DNA from: Bacteroidota bacterium
GTDB taxonomy: Bacteria > Bacteroidota > Rhodothermia > Balneolales > Balneolaceae
Length of the DNA stretch: 14,659 nucleotides
Assembly: GCA_024635465.1 (NCBI GenBank)
Contig: JAGXIS010000168.1
Span: 1-14,659 of the forward strand
Direction of reading: 5' to 3'
Shown: in pieces, positions 6,637 to 14,659 of the stretch
Layout of the letters: the number at the start of each line of letters is the position of its first letter
Position numbering within the stretch: the stretch's first letter is position 1
Made by a program: the position numbers and the translations under genes
The notes under the pieces: generated by a model
The model's input: the letters and a program-made list of their open reading frames with translations, nothing else
Told to the model about the DNA's origin: nothing
Database searches by the model: none

Positions 6637-8700
6637 ATGAGGTGTATATTTCTTTTTTTTATTGGGCTTCTATCTGTTCATGAATCTCTGGCTCAAGATA
6701 CTTTTTTTCAATTAGCAGAGAGAGATACGATTGAATTGAGTGCAGATATGCTGAATGGTGACGATCAGATCATCTACATTCAAGATCGATGGAGATTTCA
6801 ACCCGGTGATGATCCGGAGTGGTCAGAACCGGATTATGATGACTCAGACTGGAGTGTCACCAGTACTAACCTATCCGAAGGAGACCTCGCTTTTGTCGAT
6901 TGGGACGGCATTGGCTGGTTTCGAATTGATATGAAAGTTCATGAAAATTTACGTGAAAAGCCGGTTGCACTTATTATTGATCGTCATTTAGGAGCATCAG
7001 AGATCTATATAAATGGTGAAAAAGTATACGAACTAGGAAATTTTTCTGATTCTCCGGAATCTGTTGTCTCATTCAGAAAAGAAGCACCCGTTCCGATTGT
7101 TTTTGATAGTAATGAAATACAGGTGTTTGCAGTCCGATTTATTAACCCGGATTATTCAATTACGGGTCAGGTTATGGGATATAACGGGTTTCGATTTCAT
7201 ATAGGAGATTGGGAGACTTATCAATCAGAGAGGTACACTTATTTATCCCGGAATACCGGAAGAAATATGTTATACATTGGTTTGTTGATGGCTTTTTCTC
7301 TATTTCACATCTTGTTATTTGCTTTCAATCGATCAGAATTTCGAAATCTCTATTTTTCTATTTTTGTAGGAATGCTCGCAATCTTGTCCTATCTGTTATT
7401 TAGAGCTGAGCTATCTTTTAATACGCTTGATTCTCTATTTTTCTTTCGATTTTTGATTATCGCTGAAATTCTTGTTTTAGCGTTTGCCGCACGTTTTACA
7501 CATAGTATTGATAAAGATAGAACCCCCTTTTATGCAAATATATTAATTCTCTTTGCAGTCGTTGTAGTCGTTATTTCATGGTTTAATCCGGGGAGTTATT
7601 TTTGGCTGATTGAACTCTCGATACTTCTTTTTGTCATTGAAATATTGAGAACACTGTTCATGTTATTTTATAAAAATAGAGGAGGGGTGTGGTTGCTAGG
7701 GGTAGGTGTACTGGTTTTTATCCTAACATTAGTACTTCGATTGCTGGTAAATTTTGATCTAATAAGTGGTAGTGTGCAAATATTGAATATGGCAGGATCG
7801 GGTTTTCTGGTTATCAGTATGTCGATTTACCTATCAAGAGAATTTGCTGTCACGCAGAAGAAATTAAAGATAAAACTGGATGAAGTTCAGGAATTATCGA
7901 AGAAGAGTATTGAGCAGGAGCGTCTGAGTAAGGAGCGTGAAATTGAGAGACGATTATTGGAAGCAGAAAATAATCGTAAAACAAGAGAACTGGAAGAAGC
8001 CCGATCACTACAGCTTTCCATGTTGCCTCAGAAAATGCCAACTTTACAGGATTATGAGATTGCTGTATTTATGGAAACAGCTACTGAAGTAGGTGGCGAC
8101 TACTATGACTACAGTATTGGCAATAATGGCGAGTTAGTAACTGCAATGGGTGATGCAACCGGACATGGCATGAAAGCAGGAATTATGGTTGCTTCAGCTA
8201 AGAGTTATTTTCATTCACTGGTCCATGAGTCTGACATTCTTACTATGCTGAAACGGATGTCAGCAGGTATCAAAAATATGAATATGCGAATGATGTATAT
8301 GGGGCTCAGTATCATTCAAATAGATAACAACAGAGTTGAAATGTCATCTGCCGGGATGCCACCCATACTGCATTTTAAACAATCAAATTCTTCAGTTCAA
8401 AGAATTACACTTAAAGGTCTTCCGTTAGGCACAAAAGTAGAATATCCCTATTCAACAGAAACATTAGAGTTGGAAAAAGGGGATATGATACTACTGATGA
8501 GTGACGGACTTATTGAGCTCTTTAATTCTGATAGAGAGATGCTTGGGATTGAACGGGTAGAGGAATTGTTACGAAGTTCGGAGGGATATAGTGTAAACGA
8601 TTTGATGAACCAATTAAAGCAATTGATCCACCGATGGGTCAGTGGTCATCATTCAGAAGATGATATCACAGTAATGCTCTTAAAGTACAAACCTGAGTAA
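6637..8700 (+). CDS. 7TM sensor with periplasmic binding domain and SpoIIE/PP2C phosphatase
   Basis: This 687-residue transmembrane signalling phosphatase has a signal peptide (about 1-19). A periplasmic galactose-binding-like beta-sandwich follows (about 40-190), with 'WRFQPGDDPEWSEPDYDDSDW' split around residue 60 and 'GASEIYINGEKVYELG'. Seven membrane helices span about 211-400 (7TMR-DISM type), then a charged coiled coil (about 404-456), then a SpoIIE-type PP2C domain (about 460-687). Metal and catalytic residues are present: E484/D488 in 'EVGGDYYDY', D506 in 'GDATGHGMKAG', D623 in 'MSDGLIELF', and D675/D676 in 'HSEDDITVML'. Such enzymes usually dephosphorylate an anti-anti-sigma (STAS) protein to release a sigma factor; no STAS or RsbW-like gene is seen here. 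AGGGG (6625-6629) may serve as a ribosome-binding site. The ligand is unknown; the binding domain suggests a sugar or cell-wall fragment. Confidence 0.93.
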   Translation: MRCIFLFFIGLLSVHESLAQDTFFQLAERDTIELSADMLNGDDQIIYIQDRWRFQPGDDPEWSEPDYDDSDWSVTSTNLSEGDLAFVDWDGIGWFRIDMKVHENLREKPVALIIDRHLGASEIYINGEKVYELGNFSDSPESVVSFRKEAPVPIVFDSNEIQVFAVRFINPDYSITGQVMGYNGFRFHIGDWETYQSERYTYLSRNTGRNMLYIGLLMAFSLFHILLFAFNRSEFRNLYFSIFVGMLAILSYLLFRAELSFNTLDSLFFFRFLIIAEILVLAFAARFTHSIDKDRTPFYANILILFAVVVVVISWFNPGSYFWLIELSILLFVIEILRTLFMLFYKNRGGVWLLGVGVLVFILTLVLRLLVNFDLISGSVQILNMAGSGFLVISMSIYLSREFAVTQKKLKIKLDEVQELSKKSIEQERLSKEREIERRLLEAENNRKTRELEEARSLQLSMLPQKMPTLQDYEIAVFMETATEVGGDYYDYSIGNNGELVTAMGDATGHGMKAGIMVASAKSYFHSLVHESDILTMLKRMSAGIKNMNMRMMYMGLSIIQIDNNRVEMSSAGMPPILHFKQSNSSVQRITLKGLPLGTKVEYPYSTETLELEKGDMILLMSDGLIELFNSDREMLGIERVEELLRSSEGYSVNDLMNQLKQLIHRWVSGHHSEDDITVMLLKYKPE

Positions 8701-8710
8701 ATTAATGATT

Positions 8711-8729
8711 TTTCTTAATAAGAAATTTT
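8711..8729 (+). terminator. Weak hairpin plus T-run after the phosphatase gene
   Basis: TTTCTT (8711-8716) and AAGAAA (8720-8725) form a 6-bp stem with a 3-base loop, followed by TTTT, 10 bases after the stop codon. The stem is almost all A-T, so it would be inefficient as an intrinsic terminator. Confidence 0.35.
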
Positions 8730-8789
8730 ATGGATGAAAGTCATGAAACCTATCTATAAATATGACGTACTATTCAAAAATTTGAAGAC

Positions 8790-10184
8790 ATGATGAAAAA
8801 GATCAATTTCCTTACAATTATTGCGCTTATAGTCACAATAAGCTTTCCGGTAGTTCTTCATGCTCAACAAGCAGATCGTGAGGACCCTTTCAAACGGGAT
8901 CCATTTTTCACAAAATCTCTTGAAGAGCTGTTTGGATTGGAGTCAGAAGATGATGAAATGGAAGAGGAAGAGGTTAATGAGGAAGTTGATAGAGCGGTAA
9001 GAAAACTATCCAGAAGGGGGGTGGATTTAGGGGGATCTTTTGGTGCGGGTCCGTATTACAGCAGTGCACTTTATAGTCAATATCCAAACCTGAATATGTG
9101 GCATTTTAATAGGGTAAACGGACTTTTTATGGGTATTGGTAAAGAGAGAATGCAGTGGCATCGGAGAGGTAATTTTTTATACATACCGCAGATTGAACCT
9201 CACGGTTTTATTGGCTGGGGAACAGCATCAAAACGATGGGAATATGCAATCGGTGCAGAAAAAATGATTGGCCCTAAGAACCGGGTTATGATTGGTGGAG
9301 AGTTTCACAGAGCAACTGGTACTGAAGATTATAATCGCGTAGGCCTTACAGAAACATCTATAACTTCATTCTTTGCCGGTTATGACTTTCTGGACTATCA
9401 TCTGGCTGAGGGTTATGGTTTTTACGCGCTGTTCAGAACAACACGTTGGTTAGAAGCCGGCTTTTCGTACAATAGGGATACATTTAGCTCCTTAGAACAG
9501 ACAACCGGATTTACACTCTTTGGGAAGTCAGAAAACTATAAATTTAACCCACCGGTTGATTCTAATTCAAATGAGATTGATCTTGATATTTACAGTGTTT
9601 CTATCGCGCTAAATCCCAGAAAAGTACTGATCTCAAATCACTTTACAATTTCAGGGAAAGTGATGATGGAACTTGCCGATAACAGTCAAAGTGATCAGGA
9701 TTACCGATTCAATAAGTATCAGGCAGATGCATCGATATATTATAATTTTGAACCCGGATCGGTGTTACGATGGAAAGTACAATCCGCAAGTATAACCGGG
9801 TTTGCTCCTGATTTTAAACAGATCTATTTGGGTGGTATAGGTACACTTCGAGGGTCGCCTTATAAATTCTTTTCAGGTAACCGAATGTTGGCCAGTAATT
9901 TGGAACTGCAATTTGGTCGACCTTCATCTAGAGCCGGAGAGTGGATTCGAGATTATAATCTCCATTTGCTGCTCTTTTTGGATTCCGGATGGGTACAGAA
10001 TTTTTCTGAATTGAAAGAGTCCGGAGGAATATTAGACGGATTTAGTTCTATGAGTTTCTCAGACTTTCAGCATGATGCTGGAATTGGACTCGGATCAGGA
10101 TCCCTTCGTTTTGAATTAGCTTGGCCTTTAAAAACGTTTGATTCAACACCAACACTTTGGGTACGATTTAACCCAACTTTTTAG
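8790..10184 (+). CDS. POTRA-less Omp85/BamA-type outer-membrane barrel protein
   Basis: This 464-residue exported protein has a signal peptide ending 'VLHA' near residue 25. A short, very acidic linker follows (about 43-67, including 'EDDEMEEEEVNEEVD'), and then a barrel of about 390 residues. The entry strand carries 'WHFNRVNGLFMGIGKER', a pattern shared with Omp85-superfamily and DUF5686 barrels. 'IYLGGIGTLRGSPYKFFSGN' (LRGS at 353-356) corresponds to the (V/I)RG(F/Y) loop motif of Omp85 proteins, with Ser in place of the aromatic residue. 'DAGIGLGSGSLRFELAWPL' is the usual penultimate strand, and the C-terminus 'WVRFNPTF' is a beta-signal ending in Phe. There is no room for POTRA domains, so this is not BamA itself. 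It may be a transport or assembly barrel of the short Omp85 type. It is 78 bases ahead of mltG and may be cotranscribed. Function is unassigned. Confidence 0.78.
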   Translation: MMKKINFLTIIALIVTISFPVVLHAQQADREDPFKRDPFFTKSLEELFGLESEDDEMEEEEVNEEVDRAVRKLSRRGVDLGGSFGAGPYYSSALYSQYPNLNMWHFNRVNGLFMGIGKERMQWHRRGNFLYIPQIEPHGFIGWGTASKRWEYAIGAEKMIGPKNRVMIGGEFHRATGTEDYNRVGLTETSITSFFAGYDFLDYHLAEGYGFYALFRTTRWLEAGFSYNRDTFSSLEQTTGFTLFGKSENYKFNPPVDSNSNEIDLDIYSVSIALNPRKVLISNHFTISGKVMMELADNSQSDQDYRFNKYQADASIYYNFEPGSVLRWKVQSASITGFAPDFKQIYLGGIGTLRGSPYKFFSGNRMLASNLELQFGRPSSRAGEWIRDYNLHLLLFLDSGWVQNFSELKESGGILDGFSSMSFSDFQHDAGIGLGSGSLRFELAWPLKTFDSTPTLWVRFNPTF

Positions 10185-10198
10185 AAGGGTAACCTTTT
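10183..10198 (+). terminator. Small GNRA-loop hairpin after the barrel gene
   Basis: AGAAGG (10183-10188), loop GTAA, and CCTTTT (10193-10198) form a 6-bp stem with one G-U pair. It overlaps the stop codon and has no T-run beyond the stem. It may attenuate transcription before mltG; support is weak. Confidence 0.22.
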
Positions 10199-10262
10199 AT
10201 CAAAAACTCCTATATTCTAATCACCACTTCAGATTATTCTTCATCGATTAGTATTTTAAAAA

Positions 10263-11318
10263 ATGAATCATTTTTCATTTAAGGAGTTTATAGCACTCAT
10301 TTCAGTATTCTTTTTTGCAGCATTTATTACCTACGGTTCCAGGAGTATGAGACTTTACAGTAATGAAGCCATAAAAGTATCAGAACCTGTGGATCTATAT
10401 TTATATGAGCGAACGGGTCTGGCCGAATTAACTGAATTACTTGATAGTCTTGAAGTTGAATATGACAAAGATGAATTGAACTGGGCCGGACAAACATTAC
10501 GCTGGCGAGTTTACAGTCCGGGTAGATACCATATTGATGAAAGTATTTCCTATTCAGACTTTTTTTCGAAATTAGCAAGAGGTTTACAAGATCCCGTCCG
10601 GGTTACAATTTTACCGGGAATTGATATGGATAGATTGTCCAGGAATCTTTCACTTCAATTACGAGCTGACAGTTTATCATTTAGAGAAATTTTCAATGAC
10701 AGTTCATCGGTAGCTGTAGAATTAGGATTGACTGCAGAAGAACTCTTCTCTAGAATGTTACCAAATACATATGAACATTTTTGGACATCTGAACCGGAGC
10801 AAATAATCAGAAGAGTTCATCGTGAATTTAATTCGGCTGTATCAGATAACTTTAGTCAAGAAATTGAAGCAAACAGTTTAAATCTGGATGAAATCATTAC
10901 TTTGGCTTCAATTGTAGAGTGGGAGGCGAGGGATAATGAAGAAAAACCACGAATTAGCGGACTCTACTTAAACAGGCTTGATAGGGGAATGATGTTACAG
11001 GCTGACCCGACTGTTGTTTATGCACTGGGAGAACGAAGGAGATTACTTTTTGCAGACTATGAATTAGATCATCCCTATAACACCTATCAATTCAGAGGAT
11101 TACCTCCGGGGCCAATTACAAATCCTGCTCTTTCATCCATAAGGGCAGTGCTTTTTCCGGAGCAGCATGACTACCTCTATATGGTGGCAACTCCTGAGGG
11201 TTCACATCGATTTAGCAGAACTTTTCAAGAACATCAGGCAGCGAGTGAAGAGTGGAGACGGTGGTTGCGTGAGCAAGTCAGAATAGGAAGAGAAAGAGAG
11301 CTTGAAGAGTCTCAGTAA
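10263..11318 (+). CDS. mltG: Endolytic murein transglycosylase MltG (YceG-like)
   Basis: MltG cleaves newly made glycan strands in the periplasm and helps set their length. The 351-residue protein has a short cytoplasmic start and one membrane anchor (about 9-25). A LysM-like/linker region (about 40-110) includes 'PGRYHI' and is followed by 'VTILPGIDMDRLSRNL'. The catalytic YceG domain carries Glu219 in 'ITLASIVEWEA' (matching the catalytic Glu of E. coli MltG), 'ISGLYLNRLDRGMMLQADPT', and 'YNTYQFRGLPPGPITNPA', all diagnostic. 'LYMVATPEGSHRFSRTFQEH' is the usual end, followed by a charged tail. The length is close to the E. coli protein (about 340). The start is the only sensible ATG; it follows an A-rich leader without a Shine-Dalgarno sequence. 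It converges on an LpoA-like gene across 39 bases. Confidence 0.96.
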   Translation: MNHFSFKEFIALISVFFFAAFITYGSRSMRLYSNEAIKVSEPVDLYLYERTGLAELTELLDSLEVEYDKDELNWAGQTLRWRVYSPGRYHIDESISYSDFFSKLARGLQDPVRVTILPGIDMDRLSRNLSLQLRADSLSFREIFNDSSSVAVELGLTAEELFSRMLPNTYEHFWTSEPEQIIRRVHREFNSAVSDNFSQEIEANSLNLDEIITLASIVEWEARDNEEKPRISGLYLNRLDRGMMLQADPTVVYALGERRRLLFADYELDHPYNTYQFRGLPPGPITNPALSSIRAVLFPEQHDYLYMVATPEGSHRFSRTFQEHQAASEEWRRWLREQVRIGRERELEESQ

Positions 11319-11327
11319 TTAGGATAA

Positions 11328-11341
11328 AAGTCTTCGGACTT
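11328..11341. terminator. Bidirectional hairpin terminator between convergent genes
   Basis: AAGTC (11328-11332), loop TTCG, and GACTT (11337-11341) form a perfect 5-bp stem with an extra-stable UUCG tetraloop. Outer AGGA (11321-11324) and TCCT (11341-11344) could extend the pairing across a bulge, sharing one base with the inner stem. On the minus strand the stem is followed by TTTTAT, so it best fits termination of the LpoA-like gene, whose stop codon is 16 bases away. On the plus strand it sits just after mltG and lacks a T-run. Confidence 0.55.
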
Positions 11342-11357
11342 CCTATTCAGTGAATCT

Positions 11358-13076
11358 TTAGTCTTGGTTGATTCTTGTTTTGGCCTTGTCGGAAAGAGGT
11401 CGAATGAAAAGGTTTTGGTTTATTCTATTCCCATCAAAATTGATATCTAATGATAAACCTCTGTGCTCAGGAGAGGTACGCAGTGCTCTTTCCAGATACA
11501 CTGGATTTCCGGCTCGCTCAAGACTTTGGAAAAGGTATGTAGCTGCATCATAACCTAAGTGAGAAAAACGGTCTGGATCTGAGCCATATCTGGCTTCATA
11601 ATCATTTTGAAAGAAATTAACAGCCGATTGATCGATGGGTTCTCCAAAAGACTGAGTATAATAGATTTCAAAAAATCGATTCTGGAAAGAAGTAAGTTGA
11701 GCAAATTCCCACTCCTCAGATCCTAAAATTACTACATCGCTTCTCATTCCCTCCAATCCGTTCAACATCAAATTCATCATGGTAGGGGAAGCTTGGCCAG
11801 TGAAAGGTGCATATATCGCATCTGAATGATAGTAATTAAGAGAGTCACGCAATTCTTCATTTGAATTAAATACCTGCATAACCTCCGTGAAATCGTAGCC
11901 ATTCGAAGCAAAATCTTCTTCAAAATAGTAGGAAATACTAGCGCCCAATCGCTCTGCTTCATGTCGGAAGGCTAATGCGGAAGCTCTCCCTAGTGATTCA
12001 GGTTCAGTAATTATTGTAAAAGAATTGAGTTGCAACTCTTGAACGGCAAACTGTGCCATTTTTTTGCCATGCACTGCAAAAGTGGGATTGAGTTGAAAGG
12101 TATATTTAAAATCTTTGTTAAGATTGTCTGAATTGGCTAAGGGGGCTAACATTGGAATTTCGAACTCCTCAGCCAACTGTGCCATTCTGATAGCCGGTTC
12201 TGAAAAAAGAGGTCCAATTACGGCATCAATTTTATGCTTCCAGACCATATCGGTAAAGGCCTTAGCGGTAGAATCAGGATCTTCATAAGAATTTTTGAAG
12301 ATCAATCGTACTTTTTGATCAATATTTCTGCTGTTAAAATCATTTGCGGCCAACACCATTCCGAAATAGAGATTTCTAGGAATTGTAAAGTCGGAATCAC
12401 TTTCATCAAATTCAGGCAAAATTACACCAACATTATAAACTGTTCCAATCGGTGCAGACGGATAGGACTGAATGACTCTTTGCAATTCTGATTCGGTTGA
12501 AAAATGTTGATGAATTCTTTCTCGTTCAGAGGCATCAGGTGTTAATTTTAGCAACTCCTCTACCATCAATTGTATGTCATTATGATCTAAATATGCTTTA
12601 GATCTAGTTACAAGATCAAATCTGATGGAAGGAGTACTCAACAAATGGAGCAATTGAAATCGTTGATTTACACTGACAAAATCCAATATTTGATTATAAA
12701 ATCTACGGGCATCATTTCTGAGACCACTTCGATTTTGACTCTCAATTAGTTGATGCAAATATTCCAGACTTTGAGCATAATTTTTAAGCTCAAAATGAGT
12801 AAGCGCCAAAGAATAGATTGCTTCGTGTTGTATACTTTCAGTATTACTCTCCAATGCAGCATATAGATATCGACTTGCTAATGTGAGCTCAGAAATCGCC
12901 AGATAACTTTTACCTGCAAAAAGCATAGATCTATGATCATTTAAATCTGAAAAGAGTTCAGCAGCTTCAGCATATTGTTCAGAATTGTAGAGCTCCACAC
13001 CTTGATTAAAAGTCTGAGCAGTAACGGATGAAGCAAAAAGGGATAGAAGGAAAAATAGTTTTAAAGTTTTCATCAA
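11358..13076 (-). CDS. TPR plus type-I periplasmic-binding protein, LpoA-like
   Basis: This 572-residue exported protein has a signal peptide ending 'SSVTAQ' near residue 21, with no lipobox Cys. An all-helical TPR-like region follows (about 22-200), with repeats such as 'FNQGVELYNSEQYAEAAELF' and 'AIYSLALTHFELKNYAQSLE'. A type-I periplasmic-binding domain covers about 213-560, with 'YNVGVILPEF', 'FGMVLAANDFN', 'DAVIGPLFSEPAIRMAQLAE', 'IPMLAPLAN' and 'HLGYDAATYLFQSLERAG'. The same order (TPR then binding-protein domain) is found in E. coli LpoA, the outer-membrane activator of PBP1A. Automatic annotation would probably call it an ABC substrate-binding protein, but there is no permease or ATPase gene here. 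Facing MltG supports a peptidoglycan role, by inference. Unlike LpoA it is not obviously a lipoprotein, so it would be soluble. Alternatives are an amino-acid binding protein or an orphan sensor. Confidence 0.85.
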   Translation of the reverse strand: MMKTLKLFFLLSLFASSVTAQTFNQGVELYNSEQYAEAAELFSDLNDHRSMLFAGKSYLAISELTLASRYLYAALESNTESIQHEAIYSLALTHFELKNYAQSLEYLHQLIESQNRSGLRNDARRFYNQILDFVSVNQRFQLLHLLSTPSIRFDLVTRSKAYLDHNDIQLMVEELLKLTPDASERERIHQHFSTESELQRVIQSYPSAPIGTVYNVGVILPEFDESDSDFTIPRNLYFGMVLAANDFNSRNIDQKVRLIFKNSYEDPDSTAKAFTDMVWKHKIDAVIGPLFSEPAIRMAQLAEEFEIPMLAPLANSDNLNKDFKYTFQLNPTFAVHGKKMAQFAVQELQLNSFTIITEPESLGRASALAFRHEAERLGASISYYFEEDFASNGYDFTEVMQVFNSNEELRDSLNYYHSDAIYAPFTGQASPTMMNLMLNGLEGMRSDVVILGSEEWEFAQLTSFQNRFFEIYYTQSFGEPIDQSAVNFFQNDYEARYGSDPDRFSHLGYDAATYLFQSLERAGNPVYLERALRTSPEHRGLSLDINFDGNRINQNLFIRPLSDKAKTRINQD

Positions 13077-13167
13077 TTTAAATTTTCAATCCAAATGATC
13101 ATTTTTATAAAATGTAATTTTCTAAATTCTATTTATTCAGAATGTTCCTTAAAATATTTATTCGAAT

Positions 13168-14659
13168 TTATTCCCACTCAATAGTAGCCGGTGGTTTTGA
13201 GCTGATATCATAGACAACTCTATTGACCCCTTTTACTTCATTAATAATTCGATTACTAACTTCTGCCAAAAAATCATAGGGCAGATGAGCCCAATCGGCC
13301 GTCATTCCGTCTACACTCGTTACTGCTCTAAGTGCAACTGTATATTCGTAAGTTCGTTCATCACCCATTACACCTACAGATTGTACAGGTAAGAGAACGG
13401 CTAAAGCTTGCCAAACCTTATCATAAAGATTATGATTGCGAAGTGATTTTATAAAAATGTCATCTGCATCCCGGAGCAATTTTAGTTTATCCTCAGTGAT
13501 ATCACTAATTACTCGAATTCCCATTCCGGGACCCGGGAATGGATGTCTTTTGATGAAATTTTCAGGAATTCCAAGCTCACGACCTACATTTCTAACCTCA
13601 TCTTTAAACAACTCCCGGACCGGTTCAATGAGTTTTAGGTTCATTTTTTCAGGAAGTCCGCCTACATTATGGTGTGATTTAATGGTTGCAGACGGCCCCT
13701 TGAATGAGACACTCTCAATAACATCAGGATAGAGAGTGCCCTGAGCTAAATATTTGTACTCATTTTGATTGGATACGACATCATCAAAGACATCAATAAA
13801 CGTATTTCCAATAATGATACGTTTTTTTTCCGGGTCAGAGACACCTTTGAGGTTTTGTAAAAATTGATTTGAAGCATCCACTCCCACAACAGGAAGTTTT
13901 AAATGCTTCTTGTAAGTATCGAGTACATCCTGATACTCATTTTTTCTAAGGAGACCATTATCAACAAATACGCAAAGAAGTTGATCTCCAATGGCTTTAT
14001 GAATCAGTGTTGCCACTACTGTCGAATCAACACCTCCGGAAAGCCCGCAAATGACCTTATCATCGCCTACCTGTTCGCGAATGGTAGCGATCTCAGTCTC
14101 AATAAATGAAGCGGCTGTCCAGCTACCCTTACAACCGGAAATTTCAATTGCAAAATTTCTTAGAAGCTTTTGTCCTTCATCGGTATGAACAACTTCCGGA
14201 TGAAACTGAACTCCAAAAATGGGTTTTTCCGGATGTCGAACGGCTGCCACCGGAGCATTTTCAGTATGAGCTATCACTCTATAAGGATGCGGCATTTTTT
14301 TGATATGGTCGCCATGACTCATCCAGGCAACCGAGTCTTTTTTCAACCCTTTTAGCAGATCAGAATCGTCGTCAATCAAAAGTTCTGATCGTCCAAACTC
14401 TCTTTTTTCTGCTTTTTCAACACTACCCGGAACAAGTGCATGAGCCAGGGCCTGTAATCCATAACATATTCCAAGAATAGGAACATTTAATTCCAGATAT
14501 TGAAGATTTATAGCCGGTGCATCGTGATCATAAACACTATTTGGTCCACCGGAAAAAATAATGCTCTTGGGAGGGTGTGATTCAAATTGTTTGTATTCGA
14601 CGTTGAATGGGTGAATTTCACAATAGATATTCAACTCTCTTATTCGTCTGGCGATGAGC
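13168..14659 (-). CDS. guaA: GMP synthase (glutamine-hydrolysing), 5' end missing at window edge
   Basis: GuaA converts XMP, ATP and glutamine to GMP, the last step of guanine nucleotide synthesis, in the cytosol. The frame stays open through the right edge ('[18 protein letters not shown]' reads straight across), so I treat the gene as 5'-truncated; the in-frame TTG at 14634 is not a real start. About 496 of an expected 510-520 residues are visible. The glutaminase domain has the nucleophile Cys in '[11 protein letters not shown]' (codon 14464-14466) and His/Glu in '[11 protein letters not shown]'. The ATP-pyrophosphatase domain has the P-loop 'SGGVDST' and '[13 protein letters not shown]'. 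The C-terminal dimerisation domain has '[13 protein letters not shown]', '[10 protein letters not shown]' and the terminal '[11 protein letters not shown]'. All key residues are intact. It lies 91 bases upstream of the LpoA-like gene on the same strand, and that gap holds only AT-rich sequence with a 6-bp inverted repeat (13100-13114). Confidence 0.98.
   Translation of the reverse strand, partial: LIARRIRELNIYCEIHPFNVEYKQFESHPPKSIIFSGGPNSVYDHDAPAINLQYLELNVPILGICYGLQALAHALVPGSVEKAEKREFGRSELLIDDDSDLLKGLKKDSVAWMSHGDHIKKMPHPYRVIAHTENAPVAAVRHPEKPIFGVQFHPEVVHTDEGQKLLRNFAIEISGCKGSWTAASFIETEIATIREQVGDDKVICGLSGGVDSTVVATLIHKAIGDQLLCVFVDNGLLRKNEYQDVLDTYKKHLKLPVVGVDASNQFLQNLKGVSDPEKKRIIIGNTFIDVFDDVVSNQNEYKYLAQGTLYPDVIESVSFKGPSATIKSHHNVGGLPEKMNLKLIEPVRELFKDEVRNVGRELGIPENFIKRHPFPGPGMGIRVISDITEDKLKLLRDADDIFIKSLRNHNLYDKVWQALAVLLPVQSVGVMGDERTYEYTVALRAVTSVDGMTADWAHLPYDFLAEVSNRIINEVKGVNRVVYDISSKPPATIEWE

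Noticed and set aside
11358..13076. Calling this gene an ABC-transporter substrate-binding protein
   Set aside because: The binding-protein fold alone does not show transport; no permease or ATPase gene is nearby and the TPR half points to a different role.
13100..13114. 6-bp inverted repeat CATTTT/AAAATG between guaA and the LpoA-like gene, considered as a guaA terminator
   Set aside because: It is a pure AT-type short stem with no T-run on the guaA strand, well within chance in an AT-rich gap.
14632..14634. TTG as the start of guaA
   Set aside because: The reading frame and the conserved family sequence continue through the window edge, so the true start lies outside.

Overview
The window looks like ordinary chromosome from an AT-rich Gram-negative bacterium of the Bacteroidota/Balneolota group. 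My best guess is a Balneola-like marine lineage, inferred from the protein families and not proven. Supporting signs are outer-membrane beta-barrel proteins ending in Phe (a TonB receptor and an Omp85-type barrel), a 7TM-sensor/SpoIIE phosphatase, a DUF2752/TM2 pair, the near absence of Shine-Dalgarno sequences, and one good match to the Bacteroidota-type promoter (TTTG...TAnnTTTG). There are 13 protein genes. I found no tRNA, rRNA, CRISPR array, transposase or phage gene. No gene-free stretch exceeds about 210 bases (1982-2191, the cold-shock leader). Bases 1-97 hold only a short tandem repeat.

Left block (98-4249, all minus strand, transcribed right to left): a TonB-dependent receptor, a CspA-type cold-shock protein with a long structured leader, a small unknown membrane protein, a lipoprotein-type methionine sulfoxide reductase MsrB, and a membrane-anchored bacterial-PH protein. 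A perfect 12-bp hairpin follows the csp gene and a good promoter precedes msrB, so this is a run of separate units more than one operon.

Middle block (4273-8700, plus strand): the first gene starts only 23 bases from the divergent TonB receptor. DUF2752, TM2-domain and HD-hydrolase genes overlap by 17 and 4 bases and form a tight operon. Next come a secreted DUF4097 beta-repeat protein and, 26 bases later, a large sensor protein with a periplasmic carbohydrate-binding-like domain, seven membrane helices, a coiled coil and a SpoIIE/PP2C phosphatase domain. The phosphatase has all its metal-binding acidic residues but no visible anti-sigma or STAS partner.

Right block (8790-14659): an outer-membrane Omp85-type barrel without POTRA domains and the lytic transglycosylase MltG lie on the plus strand. 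Facing MltG is a TPR plus type-I periplasmic-binding protein that resembles the PBP activator LpoA. The two share a compact hairpin terminator in a 39-base gap. Upstream of that protein, the guaA gene (GMP synthase) runs off the right edge and lacks roughly its first 15-20 codons.

There is no clear new defence or mobile system. The points most worth following are the LpoA-like protein facing MltG, the POTRA-less barrel, the orphan phosphatase linked to the DUF4097 protein, and the DUF2752-TM2-HD operon with its slippage-prone A8/T8 tract.
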